64,000 bases of DNA from Planctomycetia bacterium. Its GTDB lineage: Bacteria; Planctomycetota; Phycisphaerae; Phycisphaerales; SM1A02. The number at the start of each line of letters is the position of its first letter. Positions within the stretch are counted from its first letter, which is position 1. The position numbers and the translations under genes were made by a program. The notes below the pieces were generated by a model. The model was not told the DNA's origin. It saw only the letters and a program-made list of their open reading frames with translations, and did not search any database. Shown here piece by piece: positions 1 to 8,924 of the stretch. The stretch lies in the NCBI GenBank assembly GCA_005787685.1, contig SYAC01000038.1:18121-82120 (forward strand), read 5' to 3'.

Positions 1-1833
1 GGGGCACTTTTTGTCGGTCACCGCAGCGCCAGCGCGCAGCAACTTTCTGAGGTCCACAACACGCACGCCGCGGCGGCGGACCACCCCGCGTTGGATCATC
101 AACCGAGCGCGGCCACGCAAGCGCTGCCAGACAACCAAGCCGCCGCCAACAGCCCCAACCCCACAAACGCATTTATAAAAGAAGTGGACCTGTTGCCGCT
201 GGAAGGCATGGCCATTATGAGCGAAGGCCGCATTGAAAGCCTGGGCAGTTTTTCATTTCGCTACTTGCAGAATATTTCTGGCGGTAAAAAAATTGGGGCG
301 CAGGCTCCCATATTCACCGTGCTTGATTTAGCCATTCGCCCAGAAGCCTATCAAGACGCCGATATCATCCGCGTGAAGAACACCGAGGTTCGCGCGCGCC
401 TAGCCCAGGCCTTGTTGCAAAGTGATCCGTCGCTGCAAGAGCGCATGCGCGGGTTCCAATCGCATGGCATGATTGCACGCCAGTTGTTGTGGTCCGATAC
501 AAATCAAACTTGGCAAAGCAATATTGCGCCGTTGATGCGCCAACTTTCCAGCGATGTCATTCGCACCGCGAAGCAAGTTGATCAAATTGGTGGCGCCGTT
601 GCCTTGATGCAATCCGATGAAATCTTGGAGCGACTGCGTATGGTTGCACCAACTCCGATCGCGGGCGTGCCGCTAGCGACCTTGGCAAACGCCGGCACTG
701 GCGTAAATACCCCGCAAAACAGCGCAATTCAAGCTAATTCGGTGCCTATGATCCAGTGGCAATCACTGAACGACGCCAACGGCGCAACGAGTGCGCCCTG
801 GGAACAATTGCGGCGTGCGTGGCGTGCTGGCGACGCGGCAAGTGTGAATGCCGCCGCCCAAGCCTTAGCGAGCGCGGCGCTGAATATTGACGCGGCCGCG
901 TATCCATCCACGCGGCGATTGTGGTGGGAGAGTTGGTATTTTCGCACCGGTCAAATGACATGGACATGGTTTGTATTTTTTGCCAGCGTGGCGTTGCTTC
1001 TTTTAGGAGTGTCTTGGAATTGGCCATGGGCACGGCGCGCGGGAATGGTGGTGTTTACCGCCGCCTTCTTGCTGCAAACCACTGCGTTATTGTTGCGCTG
1101 GTACATCAGCGATCGCTGGCCGAATTCCAACATGTTTGAAGCCGTGACCACAAGCGCGTGGTTTGGCTCGTGCTTGGCTATTGGGGTTGAAATTCTTTTG
1201 CGCCGAACCGCCGTGCGTGGATTGTTCGCGCTCGGCGCCGCCGTATTCAGCATGACGGCGCTTATGGCGTGCGCGCTATTGCCAGCCCATTTGAATCCCG
1301 CCATCTCAAATATGATGCCTGTGTTGCACGATATATGGTTGTATATACACACCAATGTCATCATTTTTAGCTACGCGCTTATCTTCATGGCCGCGGTCAG
1401 CGCGGGGCTGTATTTGCTCTGGCGATGGTGCGGCGGCGCGGCCACCTACGCGCGTATTGGCGGCGCTGGCGAAATGATGTCGTTGTTGAATTCCCCCATT
1501 CCAACGGCGCAAATACGGCAAAGCCGCGTTGGTGAAATCTTGGATGGCGTCACTATGACCCTCATGGAACTTTCTTTTGTGCTGCTGTGGACGGGCCTTG
1601 CCATGGGCGCAATTTGGGCCGATCACAGTTGGGGGCGGCCGTGGGGTTGGGACCCCAAAGAGGTCTTCGCGCTCAACACATTCATTGTCTTCGCACTGCT
1701 TATTCACACGCGCTGGCGCAGCAAGGACAAGGGGCTATGGACCGCGCTTCTGGCCATGATTGGAGCGGGCGTGATGTTGTTCAACTGGATCGTGATCAAC
1801 TTTGTCATCTCCGGTTTACACAGCTACGCCTAA
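1..1833 (+). CDS. ccsA: CcsA/ResC-type cytochrome c assembly protein, 5' end outside window
   Basis: The frame is open from base 1, so the gene starts upstream of the window; a TTG at 91 is only an internal candidate start. The C-terminal half has about eight hydrophobic segments from base 955 onward. It carries the tryptophan-rich heme-handling signature WGWDPKE (1642-1662), preceded by an HDIWLYIHTN histidine segment (about 1327-1356) and followed by a conserved HTRW. These are the hallmarks of CcsA/ResC, which delivers heme to apocytochrome c outside the cytoplasmic membrane (system II). Before the membrane part there is an extracytoplasmic region starting with a motif like LPLEGMAIMSEGRIESLGSF, seen in large CcsA proteins of Planctomycetes and Bacteroidetes, often fused or adjacent to ResB. 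The upstream residues GHRSASAQ could belong to a ResB-like part or a signal region, which cannot be judged here. Family assignment is firm; the start and total length are unknown. Confidence 0.9.
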   Translation, partial: GALFVGHRSASAQQLSEVHNTHAAAADHPALDHQPSAATQALPDNQAAANSPNPTNAFIKEVDLLPLEGMAIMSEGRIESLGSFSFRYLQNISGGKKIGAQAPIFTVLDLAIRPEAYQDADIIRVKNTEVRARLAQALLQSDPSLQERMRGFQSHGMIARQLLWSDTNQTWQSNIAPLMRQLSSDVIRTAKQVDQIGGAVALMQSDEILERLRMVAPTPIAGVPLATLANAGTGVNTPQNSAIQANSVPMIQWQSLNDANGATSAPWEQLRRAWRAGDAASVNAAAQALASAALNIDAAAYPSTRRLWWESWYFRTGQMTWTWFVFFASVALLLLGVSWNWPWARRAGMVVFTAAFLLQTTALLLRWYISDRWPNSNMFEAVTTSAWFGSCLAIGVEILLRRTAVRGLFALGAAVFSMTALMACALLPAHLNPAISNMMPVLHDIWLYIHTNVIIFSYALIFMAAVSAGLYLLWRWCGGAATYARIGGAGEMMSLLNSPIPTAQIRQSRVGEILDGVTMTLMELSFVLLWTGLAMGAIWADHSWGRPWGWDPKEVFALNTFIVFALLIHTRWRSKDKGLWTALLAMIGAGVMLFNWIVINFVISGLHSYA

Positions 1834-1858
1834 GCCACTCACATACAAAATTCGAAAT

Positions 1859-1928
1859 GCGCGTCATGATGCGTCATGCAAGGTACATGACCTCGCAAAT
1901 ACTGAGCCAAGCGCGCGTCATGATGCGT
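1859..1928. repeat. Two identical 16-nt direct repeats in an intergenic gap
   Basis: The 16-mer GCGCGTCATGATGCGT occurs at 1859-1874 and again at 1913-1928, 54 nt apart, in the short gap between the convergent ccsA and VCBS-repeat genes. Each copy contains the palindrome TCATGA and is followed by a near-identical (C/G)ATG. The spacing is about five helical turns. No function is assigned; a protein-binding pair or a relic of a duplication are both possible. Confidence 0.6.
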
Positions 1929-1942
1929 GATGTAATTGCATG

Positions 1943-4369
1943 TCACTTGACCGCGGGCTTGCTTGTCGAGGCATCCACCGCAGGACTCGGCGCGGATTTC
2001 TTCGCATTGGTCGCTTCAGGTTTTGGCGCGGCGCCGGGCTTCGTCTGCTGTGGATAAATCAATACGCGGTCGTGCGCCATCAACACCAAGTCGCCCTTCC
2101 CGTCGCCAGTGATGTCCGTCACCAATCCCATGTTGGGTTCAAATTCTTTGGGCTCGCCGCCCGCGAACATCTTGGTTTCAAAAACTTCAAAGGCGGTTCC
2201 ATAGCGCAACGCGCCCGATTGACTAAATGTCAATATCTCCGCCATTTGATCGGCGGCGTCCAGCGCGGTGACATCCACAAATCCGTCGCCGTTCAAATCG
2301 CCAATCACAAATTCATGCTCCACACGCCGCGGTTCATCGCTCTTCCATGTCGCCACTTCATCCAACCGCCAACGCTCGCCCTTCAAGCGCACCACGGCGA
2401 AACTGGAATCGCCAATCACAAGGATCACATCATTGTCGTCGCCACCCAGGCGGCCGGCAAAAATTTGGTTGAACTTGAATCCTGGAACTTCAAGCGCCTC
2501 GCTTTGCTTCCATTGATTTTTACCATCTTTGTCTGGAGTTCTCGAGAACACCACCAACCGCCCATTCTCCTTGTCGCCCGCCACAATCTTGTCGCCCATC
2601 ATGGCGATGCTGGTGAGTTTGGCGTCGGAGGCATCAGCGTTAATTTGCGTCACCACTTGCCAACCTGGACTTGTGCCAGCCGCGGGCGCCGCGTTGTAAC
2701 TGAGTGCGCGCACATAATTGCGATCAGCCACAAGCAACTCGCTTTTGCCATCGCCAAGCAGATCACATGTCGAAGTGTTGCGGCCATTGGCGGCTTGCAC
2801 CAAGCCAAATTGCCCCATGTCCTTGCTTTCCAAAACTTTCAGTTCGGGCTTGCCGTCCTTGTCCATTCCGTCGCGCACCATGATCATGGGCTTGTCTGGG
2901 GTGAACACCAACAGGTCCGAGCGACCATCATGGTCGGCGTCCAAACTTAAAATAGTTTCAGGCCCGCGGCTGAGCGTTCCCAAACTCACGCTGCGATGGT
3001 TCTTGATATCCATGGATTGTTCGCCCATGGCGGGAATTAAAAGCAATTGATAGTTGCGGCCATCCTTGGTCACCACCGCCAATGTGCTGACGCCATTGAA
3101 GTCCAGCAAATTCATGGTGACGGGGGTATTGCCCGCGGGCAGGGGAATTGCCTTGGGAAATGTAATGCCGTCGCTGCCCGCGTCGGAACGCCCAACAACG
3201 CCTTCTTTTTCCGAAAGCAAAAATACTTGCGCGCGCTGATCCCCTTTGGCGCCTTGGGCCGCGATGGAATCTAAATCGGACAGCGCGGGAAATTTTTCGG
3301 GCGTTTCAAATCCCTTGCCAAGCTTTTGGCGATACAGCATCACGGCGTTCTCGCCAGTGTTGGTGGCCAGCAAATCCAAACGCCCGTCGCCATCAATATC
3401 GGCTACGGCAAAGCTACGCTTTTTATTTTGCGGGTCGTTAAAGGTCACGGTTTGAATGCTGGCCTCGCGATCGCTGGCGCGCTCAATGGTGGACTTCACC
3501 AATTTGCTGAACACCAGGCGCTTGCTTGGTTTCTCAATCATGGCCAGCAGGGCCTGCTTTTCGCCAGGCAAACGCACCACATCCACCTCGCGCAGTTGCG
3601 GCATCTCAAATCGATTTTGCGGGCCAAACACCAGATTGTCGCCCTCTTGACTGGTCAACCAAATTCGAATTGGACTGGCGTCATCGGGCACAATGCCCGC
3701 AAGATCGGTGGTGCCATTGCCATCAAAGTCCTCGGCCTGAACGGCCACAATGGTTCCCTCGCCGGCGCTTAATTCTACGGGTGTTCCAAGTTGATCATTG
3801 TCCAGTGGCCACACGGAGATCTTGCCGCCTGTGTTGGTGATCAGCTCTGGTTTTGAATCGCCCACCACATTGCTCAGCAGTAAATTGTCGCGGTTCCCCA
3901 CCAAGTTTTTCACTGGTGTCTTGCGGACGATTTCAAACACGCCAGGTTTTTTCTGTTGCACAAATGCGATCGTGCCTGGCTGCCCCGCGTAGATCAGATC
4001 CATTTTTCCATCGTGGTCAAAGTCGTTGGCAAGCACGCCCAACACCTCGTGTGGAACTGAAATAGTCTCGCGGCGAAAACGCCAGAGTTCGGGCAATTCA
4101 TTGGAGCCAACAGTGGGGGCCTTTTCCTCGCCAGGGGTGGCGTCGGCGCGCTGGTAATACAGTTCAATGCGGCTCTTGCGGTTGTTAATCACCACCAAAT
4201 CTTTTCGTCCATCACCATCCAAGTCGGTGGCAATGAGGGGGCCAGCCTTGAAATCAATCTTTTGAATCTCCAGCGGATCAAAGCCAAAGTTTGCAGACAG
4301 ATCGGCGGTTTGCGCGGCGGTGAGCGCAGTTATGGACAAACTGAAAGCAACAGCACAAAGAATGGACAT
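1943..4369 (-). CDS. Secreted VCBS/FG-GAP repeat protein
   Basis: An 808-residue exported protein. The start at 4369 is preferred over in-frame ATGs at 4420 and 4534: it gives a compact signal peptide (MSILCAVAFSLSITALTAAQ), has a purine-rich GGGAGA ribosome site just upstream, and avoids overlap with the divergent protease gene. The body carries at least eight copies of a calcium-binding D-x-D-G-D-G-x-x-D-L motif (DLDGDGRKDL, DFDHDGKMDL, DFDGNGTTDL, DIDGDGRLDL, DADHDGRSDL, DLLGDGKSEL, DLNGDGFVDV, DITGDGKGDL) spaced along the chain. This is typical of VCBS/FG-GAP repeats that fold into an integrin-like beta-propeller. The tail is Pro/Ala/Lys-rich and looks like a linker. Such proteins are abundant in planctomycetes and act outside the cytoplasm, usually with unknown ligands. 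No catalytic domain is visible. Confidence 0.85.
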   Translation of the reverse strand: MSILCAVAFSLSITALTAAQTADLSANFGFDPLEIQKIDFKAGPLIATDLDGDGRKDLVVINNRKSRIELYYQRADATPGEEKAPTVGSNELPELWRFRRETISVPHEVLGVLANDFDHDGKMDLIYAGQPGTIAFVQQKKPGVFEIVRKTPVKNLVGNRDNLLLSNVVGDSKPELITNTGGKISVWPLDNDQLGTPVELSAGEGTIVAVQAEDFDGNGTTDLAGIVPDDASPIRIWLTSQEGDNLVFGPQNRFEMPQLREVDVVRLPGEKQALLAMIEKPSKRLVFSKLVKSTIERASDREASIQTVTFNDPQNKKRSFAVADIDGDGRLDLLATNTGENAVMLYRQKLGKGFETPEKFPALSDLDSIAAQGAKGDQRAQVFLLSEKEGVVGRSDAGSDGITFPKAIPLPAGNTPVTMNLLDFNGVSTLAVVTKDGRNYQLLLIPAMGEQSMDIKNHRSVSLGTLSRGPETILSLDADHDGRSDLLVFTPDKPMIMVRDGMDKDGKPELKVLESKDMGQFGLVQAANGRNTSTCDLLGDGKSELLVADRNYVRALSYNAAPAAGTSPGWQVVTQINADASDAKLTSIAMMGDKIVAGDKENGRLVVFSRTPDKDGKNQWKQSEALEVPGFKFNQIFAGRLGGDDNDVILVIGDSSFAVVRLKGERWRLDEVATWKSDEPRRVEHEFVIGDLNGDGFVDVTALDAADQMAEILTFSQSGALRYGTAFEVFETKMFAGGEPKEFEPNMGLVTDITGDGKGDLVLMAHDRVLIYPQQTKPGAAPKPEATNAKKSAPSPAVDASTSKPAVK

Positions 4370-4461
4370 CACGGGTCTCCCTAAATCTGATGGATCAAAA
4401 AAGTTTTTCAAAGTACACATAGAGACCCCGACCAACTGGACGGGTGAGCTATCATAAGCCT

Positions 4462-5457
4462 GTGAAAAAAAATATGTCTTTATTGTCGCTTCGAGTTGTT
4501 GGAAGTTTGTCTTTCCTTCTTGGATCGGTTGCATTGGCCAAGGCCGATGTCATTCATTTGCGAAGCGGATCAACGATTGATGGGAGTATTGTCAAACGCA
4601 GCGATAAGCGCGTGTGGGTGGACATTGGAGCCGAGGTTTTGTCCTTTGACATGGAGGATGTCGCCTCGATTGACGCAGCCGCTGCCGCCGTGCCGTTTCA
4701 AGTTGTGCGCGATGACTTGTTTCACACGGTGGTCAATCCACCAACCCAAAGTCCCAAGGAGCACGCCAAAAGTATTGGTCCGGCGGTCGTGAAAGTCAGC
4801 ACCCCCAGTGGCCTTGGTTCGGGCGTGATCCTTGACAAGGATGGATACGCCATCACCAACGCGCATGTTGTGCAGGGCGAGCAAAAGTTGAAAGTCACCG
4901 TTTGGTTTCCGCAACCAGATGGAACACTCAAGCGCGTTGATATTGACAAGGTGGAGTTGATCGCGGTGAACAATCATTTGGATCTGGCACTGATAAAGAT
5001 TCCCACCACCAAAGAGGGCGATTTTTCTTTCGCGCCAATTCAAAAGGAGGAGCAACTTGATATTGGCCAAGCCGTGTTCGCCATTGGAAATCCCCTGGGC
5101 TTGGAGCGCACGCTGACGCAGGGTGTGATTAGCACAACTCAGCGCAGTTTTGATGGATTGACGTACATACAGATGGATTGCCCCATCAATCCTGGCAACT
5201 CTGGCGGTCCGTTGTTCAACACGCGTGGCGAGGTGATTGGAATTACAAACATGGGCTTGCGCGGCGGCGAATCGCTGGGATTTGCAATTCCAGCCCGCTA
5301 TGTGAAGGACTTTGTGCGCAACCGCGAGGCCTTTGCTTACGACCGCAGCAATCCAAATTCTGGCCACAATTACCACGATGGTCCAACGCGTTCCAAGTTT
5401 GACACCGAAAGCGCATTGCTGGATGGATCAAAGGCCACGCCATCCGCCGCACAATAA
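4462..5457 (+). CDS. Trypsin-like serine protease of the HtrA/Deg family, no PDZ domain
   Basis: A secreted S1C-type peptidase. The catalytic triad, numbered from the GTG at 4462, is H135 (TNAHVV), D174 (LDLALIKI) and S247 (GNSGGPLF). The oxyanion and strand motifs IGNPLGLERTLTQG and SLGFAIPA also fit HtrA. The chain ends soon after the protease domain, so there is no PDZ domain and substrate recognition must differ from DegP. A small beta-rich region (HLRSGSTIDGSIVKRSDKRV) lies between the signal peptide and the protease. Starts at 4444 (GTG), 4462 (GTG) and 4474 (ATG) are all possible; 4462 gives a classic MKKN signal-peptide start. The gene diverges from the VCBS-repeat gene across about 90 bp, which must hold both promoters. 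Likely envelope protein quality control. The family is firm, the start is not. Confidence 0.88.
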   Translation: MKKNMSLLSLRVVGSLSFLLGSVALAKADVIHLRSGSTIDGSIVKRSDKRVWVDIGAEVLSFDMEDVASIDAAAAAVPFQVVRDDLFHTVVNPPTQSPKEHAKSIGPAVVKVSTPSGLGSGVILDKDGYAITNAHVVQGEQKLKVTVWFPQPDGTLKRVDIDKVELIAVNNHLDLALIKIPTTKEGDFSFAPIQKEEQLDIGQAVFAIGNPLGLERTLTQGVISTTQRSFDGLTYIQMDCPINPGNSGGPLFNTRGEVIGITNMGLRGGESLGFAIPARYVKDFVRNREAFAYDRSNPNSGHNYHDGPTRSKFDTESALLDGSKATPSAAQ

Positions 5458-5533
5458 TGTGACCCAAAGTGGACCGCTAGTCTGAACTTGGTGACTGACA
5501 AACTTGATTCGTGAACTATTTCAAGGATTCAAC

Positions 5534-7360
5534 ATGACGCACTTTTATAAAACTTTTTTCGCGGCGGTTGTATCGTTGTCCTGCATTTCCATTCACGCCT
5601 TGGCGCGCCCGCAAAGTGGTGACGCCACAAAGGACGCCATCAAATTTGAGCAGTTGGTTCCGCAAGACGCGTGGTTGGTGTTGAGTCTTGACAATGCCAA
5701 AGCAAGTGATGAGCGATGGAGCGCCACGCCGCTGGGCAAGTGGTTCAAGAGCGACCCCGTTCAAGCGTTCCTTAAAGATACATTGGCCACGCAGGCGAGA
5801 AAATCCAAGGACCGCATGCAAGAGTTGGGTGTGCCAGAGGATTCGTGGAGTTGGCCCGACTCATTTGGTGTTGGTTTGTATCTGGCGCACGACGACATGT
5901 TGGACGCGGATTTGCCGCACATTTTGGCTTGCGCGGCGTGGGGCGACCGCGCCGACAAAGTCAATACATTGTTCGAAGCCATCCTTACTGAAATGCAAAA
6001 AAAAGATGTGGCGTCCGTCAGCTCGATTGAGATTCGCGGCAAACCCGCCAAGGCCATCCGGGTGCGTGACCTGCAAGAACCACCCAAGAAAAGGCGCAGC
6101 CGTAGGACCGATTCGTTTGTGCCAGAGGGATCGCTTGACCACATTGAAACGATCTACTTTGTGCGCGACGGCAATCGATTTTTGTTGGGCAGCGTGAAAG
6201 ACGATTTGGAAGAGGCGCTTGGCGTGTATGCGGGTATCCCTCGCAAATCCGTGGCCGACTCCGCCGATTTTCAAAAGACATTGGACAGCGTTGGCCGCGG
6301 CGATGTGTGGATGGTCATGTTGACCTCCGCTTTACACAAAGTGGCTGGCGCTGGCGGAGCGCAAGTGGAATTGATTCAGCCGTATTTGCAAACACTGTTT
6401 GGCGATGTGCTTGGCTATGGATTTTCACTCGCCTCCGACGCGCCTGGCGCGCAATTTCAAGTGCTTTCAGGCATTGTGATTGATGGCGATCGCAAAGGAT
6501 TATTGGCGCTTATCAATCCGGCAAAAAGCCCTTCGGAGCCACCGAGTTTTGTCGGCGACAACGCCACAGGGTACGGAACAGTGAACACGCAATTTGGCGA
6601 GATCATGAAATTAGTGGAGATGTTGGTGTCCTCCATACCCGAAGAATTGTCCCAACCATTTGACGCCTCATTGCAGCAATATGGTCCTGATTTGTCGCGC
6701 GCGCTGGCCAAACTTGGTCCTGATATGCACATTGTGCGCAGCAAAATTGCAGACGAGTTTCTTATCCTCCCTGACGGACGAAAAGCCACCCTTATGAACA
6801 CCTCAGAATCGTATTACGCCGTTCGCTGCTCGGATGAGAAATCCATGATGACCTTGATGAACTTATTTTTGCCCCAAGCCGGTTTTGAGCCACGCGATTT
6901 TAATGGAAACACCATCTTTGATGACGACTCCCGCCAGACCAGTTTCGGATTTGGTTCGGGCTGGGTCTTCACTGGTCAAAGTAGACTTGTGGAGAGCGTT
7001 CTACGCTCTGTCAGCAGTCCAAATCTGCCGTCCAATTTGGCCTCTACCCCGGTGTGCAAGCAGGTTGTGGCGGACTTGGGAACTGCTCCAGTTTTATGCT
7101 GGGGGTATCAGGATATTTTGATCGATTTCAGCAAGGACAAAGCGCCCGTGAGGGACAATTCCCCAGGCATATCCACGGGCTACCAATCAAACACCTTTGA
7201 CAAGGTTGGAGCCAGCGTGCCTATGGATTTAATTTTCATATTATTCGAGGATGACACATCCAATTGGAAAAGCGCAATGGGTCCAAATGTATTCAGCATG
7301 ACGTCGGAGTCATTTGGACTCATGACAAAGATTCGTGTGTTGCCACCGACGACGCCGTGA
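5534..7360 (+). CDS. Secreted protein of unknown function (about 608 residues)
   Basis: The ATG at 5534 follows an AAGGAT ribosome site and gives a signal peptide (THFYKTFFAAVVSLSCISI, cut near ALARP). The in-frame TTG at 5504 is less likely. The mature protein begins with a segment reading QLVPQDAWLVLSLDNAKAS and continues as a long mixed alpha/beta chain without transmembrane helices or recognisable catalytic motifs. The opening resembles large planctomycete periplasmic proteins of the DUF3352 type, but this is only an impression from the pattern. It follows the protease gene by 76 bp in the same direction and could share its transcript. Its 3' end overlaps the convergent hydrolase gene by 41 bp. 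Role unknown. Confidence 0.7.
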   Translation: MTHFYKTFFAAVVSLSCISIHALARPQSGDATKDAIKFEQLVPQDAWLVLSLDNAKASDERWSATPLGKWFKSDPVQAFLKDTLATQARKSKDRMQELGVPEDSWSWPDSFGVGLYLAHDDMLDADLPHILACAAWGDRADKVNTLFEAILTEMQKKDVASVSSIEIRGKPAKAIRVRDLQEPPKKRRSRRTDSFVPEGSLDHIETIYFVRDGNRFLLGSVKDDLEEALGVYAGIPRKSVADSADFQKTLDSVGRGDVWMVMLTSALHKVAGAGGAQVELIQPYLQTLFGDVLGYGFSLASDAPGAQFQVLSGIVIDGDRKGLLALINPAKSPSEPPSFVGDNATGYGTVNTQFGEIMKLVEMLVSSIPEELSQPFDASLQQYGPDLSRALAKLGPDMHIVRSKIADEFLILPDGRKATLMNTSESYYAVRCSDEKSMMTLMNLFLPQAGFEPRDFNGNTIFDDDSRQTSFGFGSGWVFTGQSRLVESVLRSVSSPNLPSNLASTPVCKQVVADLGTAPVLCWGYQDILIDFSKDKAPVRDNSPGISTGYQSNTFDKVGASVPMDLIFILFEDDTSNWKSAMGPNVFSMTSESFGLMTKIRVLPPTTP

Positions 7361-8291
7361 TTGATTTTAAAAATTCGCGTAAAGCGCGATCAAATTTTTC
7401 GTCGTCTCCCAGCCGCAAGTCGTCGTGCCGCTGGTAGGGCAGAGTGAGCAGCGTTCCCTGCGGTGCGGCGGCGGCAATTTTTCGCGCGTCCACAAGCGGC
7501 GAAATTGGATCGCTGTCGCCCGCGATGACCAGCAGCGGAGAGCGCAATTGGCGCGCGTCTAGTTCAAGTGGGCGATCCATGCGGCCAAAAATACGCAACA
7601 TCAACAAGGCGATGGGCGCAAACGGCCATGTCGGAAGTTTTTGCATTGCAAGGCGCGCTGGAATGGGGGATCGCAGCGTGCTGTAGGCAGCGAAAGCAAT
7701 CACGCCAGCGATGGAAATGCGCTCCTTATCAAGTGCATTGTGTTTGAAATCAGTCGCGGCCTGGTCGAGCAAGTTGGCGGCGCGTATGGCAATACCCGCG
7801 CCCATGGAGTGTCCCGCCAAAATGAATGGCCGATTGGGAAATTGGTGGGCAATGTCCTGCAGCGCATGCGCCACACACTCGGGTTCGGACACGCCCAGTC
7901 CGCTGCGCGCGCCGGCGTGCTCGCCATGCGCGGGCAAATCAATCAACACAATTTCAGAGCAGACGGTTTGAAATGGCTCGATACGCGTCAGTGAATCCCA
8001 GCGCGAGCGGCCCCAGCCATGCAACATCACCAAAATTGGAGCGTTCGCATGGATGGCTCGTCCCGAAATACGCCATGCGGGTAACGGATGCTGTTGTCCC
8101 GATGCACATGTAATCTCCTGAAACGTCAAGCCAAGATCCGACGGATCTTTTGGACGACCCGTAGCTAACGCCCACGCAAAATATTTGCGTGGCGGCTTGA
8201 AGGCTTGCAACGCCGTCAGCACGCCGCCCCACACGCACAACAGCGCAAGCACCAGCGCGAATAAAATGAAAAGCCCCCAAGGCTGCGCCAT
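7320..8291 (-). CDS. Membrane-anchored alpha/beta hydrolase
   Basis: A 323-residue protein with an N-terminal membrane anchor (residues about 6-28) and an alpha/beta-hydrolase fold. The nucleophile elbow is GHSMG (S162), the oxyanion region HGWG starts at residue 91, the acid is probably in GDSDPISP near residue 268 and the base is the His of QRHDD near residue 295. Substrate specificity cannot be read from sequence; esterase or lipase activity is plausible. It lies 3 bp downstream of the cyclodeaminase-like gene and follows pheT, so the three are probably co-transcribed leftward. Its 3' end overlaps the convergent secreted-protein gene by 41 bp. Confidence 0.85.
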   Translation of the reverse strand: MAQPWGLFILFALVLALLCVWGGVLTALQAFKPPRKYFAWALATGRPKDPSDLGLTFQEITCASGQQHPLPAWRISGRAIHANAPILVMLHGWGRSRWDSLTRIEPFQTVCSEIVLIDLPAHGEHAGARSGLGVSEPECVAHALQDIAHQFPNRPFILAGHSMGAGIAIRAANLLDQAATDFKHNALDKERISIAGVIAFAAYSTLRSPIPARLAMQKLPTWPFAPIALLMLRIFGRMDRPLELDARQLRSPLLVIAGDSDPISPLVDARKIAAAAPQGTLLTLPYQRHDDLRLGDDEKFDRALREFLKSITASSVATHESLS

Positions 8292-8294
8292 GGA

Positions 8295-8924
8295 CTACCT
8301 GGCCTTCATGATGCTGGCGATTTGGTTGGCTATGGAATCCGCGGCCGCGCGCACACCCGCAAGCGCACGATCCAGTTGCATTTGCATGGCGGCGCGCTCG
8401 GCGTTGTCGGTCAGTTGCGGCATATTCACCCGCACATTCCAGGCCGCGGCGTCGGCGGCGGTGTCGGCCAATTTGGCCGCAATGGCCAAGTCGCTGATCA
8501 AGTTTGGATTGCTGGTTGCAGGCAGGTTGTGCAATGATTCCAGAATTGCGCCCGCAACCAAAATAATGTCCATGGGCGCGGCCGTGGCGGCGCGCACAGC
8601 CTCTGGTTCTTGCTGCGTACGGCGCGCATCGGTGGGGGGCAATTTCCAAAGTGCCGACAAATGCCCGTAGGCAATGGCGTCTTGATCGGCCAACGCAAGC
8701 GCTTGCATTTGCGCCCGCTGTAAACGCGCCAATATGTTTTTATTTTCATGCTCATGCGGCGCGTACTTTGGCTTGCCCAGCGTGTAGGCCAGCACCATGC
8801 ATCCAAGCGCCGCGGCGTTGGCGGCGGTCACCGCGGCAACCGCTCCGCCACCGGGAATAGGTTGCTTGCTCGCCAAACGGTCGGCGAATTCTTGCAATGA
8901 TAGTTGCCCAAGTGCCTGGTTCAC
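8295..8924 (-). CDS. Cyclodeaminase/cyclohydrolase family protein (FTCD C-terminal type)
   Basis: A 209-residue all-helical protein matching the formiminotransferase-cyclodeaminase C-terminal / FchA family. It has the signature PIPGGGAVAAVTAANAAALG near residues 23-42 and the following KPKY segment. Family members act on tetrahydrofolate C1 units (formimino-THF cyclodeaminase or methenyl-THF cyclohydrolase). The GTG start overlaps the pheT stop as GTGA, so translation is coupled to pheT. Which folate reaction it catalyses cannot be decided here; no other folate gene is nearby. Confidence 0.85.
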   Translation of the reverse strand: MNQALGQLSLQEFADRLASKQPIPGGGAVAAVTAANAAALGCMVLAYTLGKPKYAPHEHENKNILARLQRAQMQALALADQDAIAYGHLSALWKLPPTDARRTQQEPEAVRAATAAPMDIILVAGAILESLHNLPATSNPNLISDLAIAAKLADTAADAAAWNVRVNMPQLTDNAERAAMQMQLDRALAGVRAAADSIANQIASIMKAR

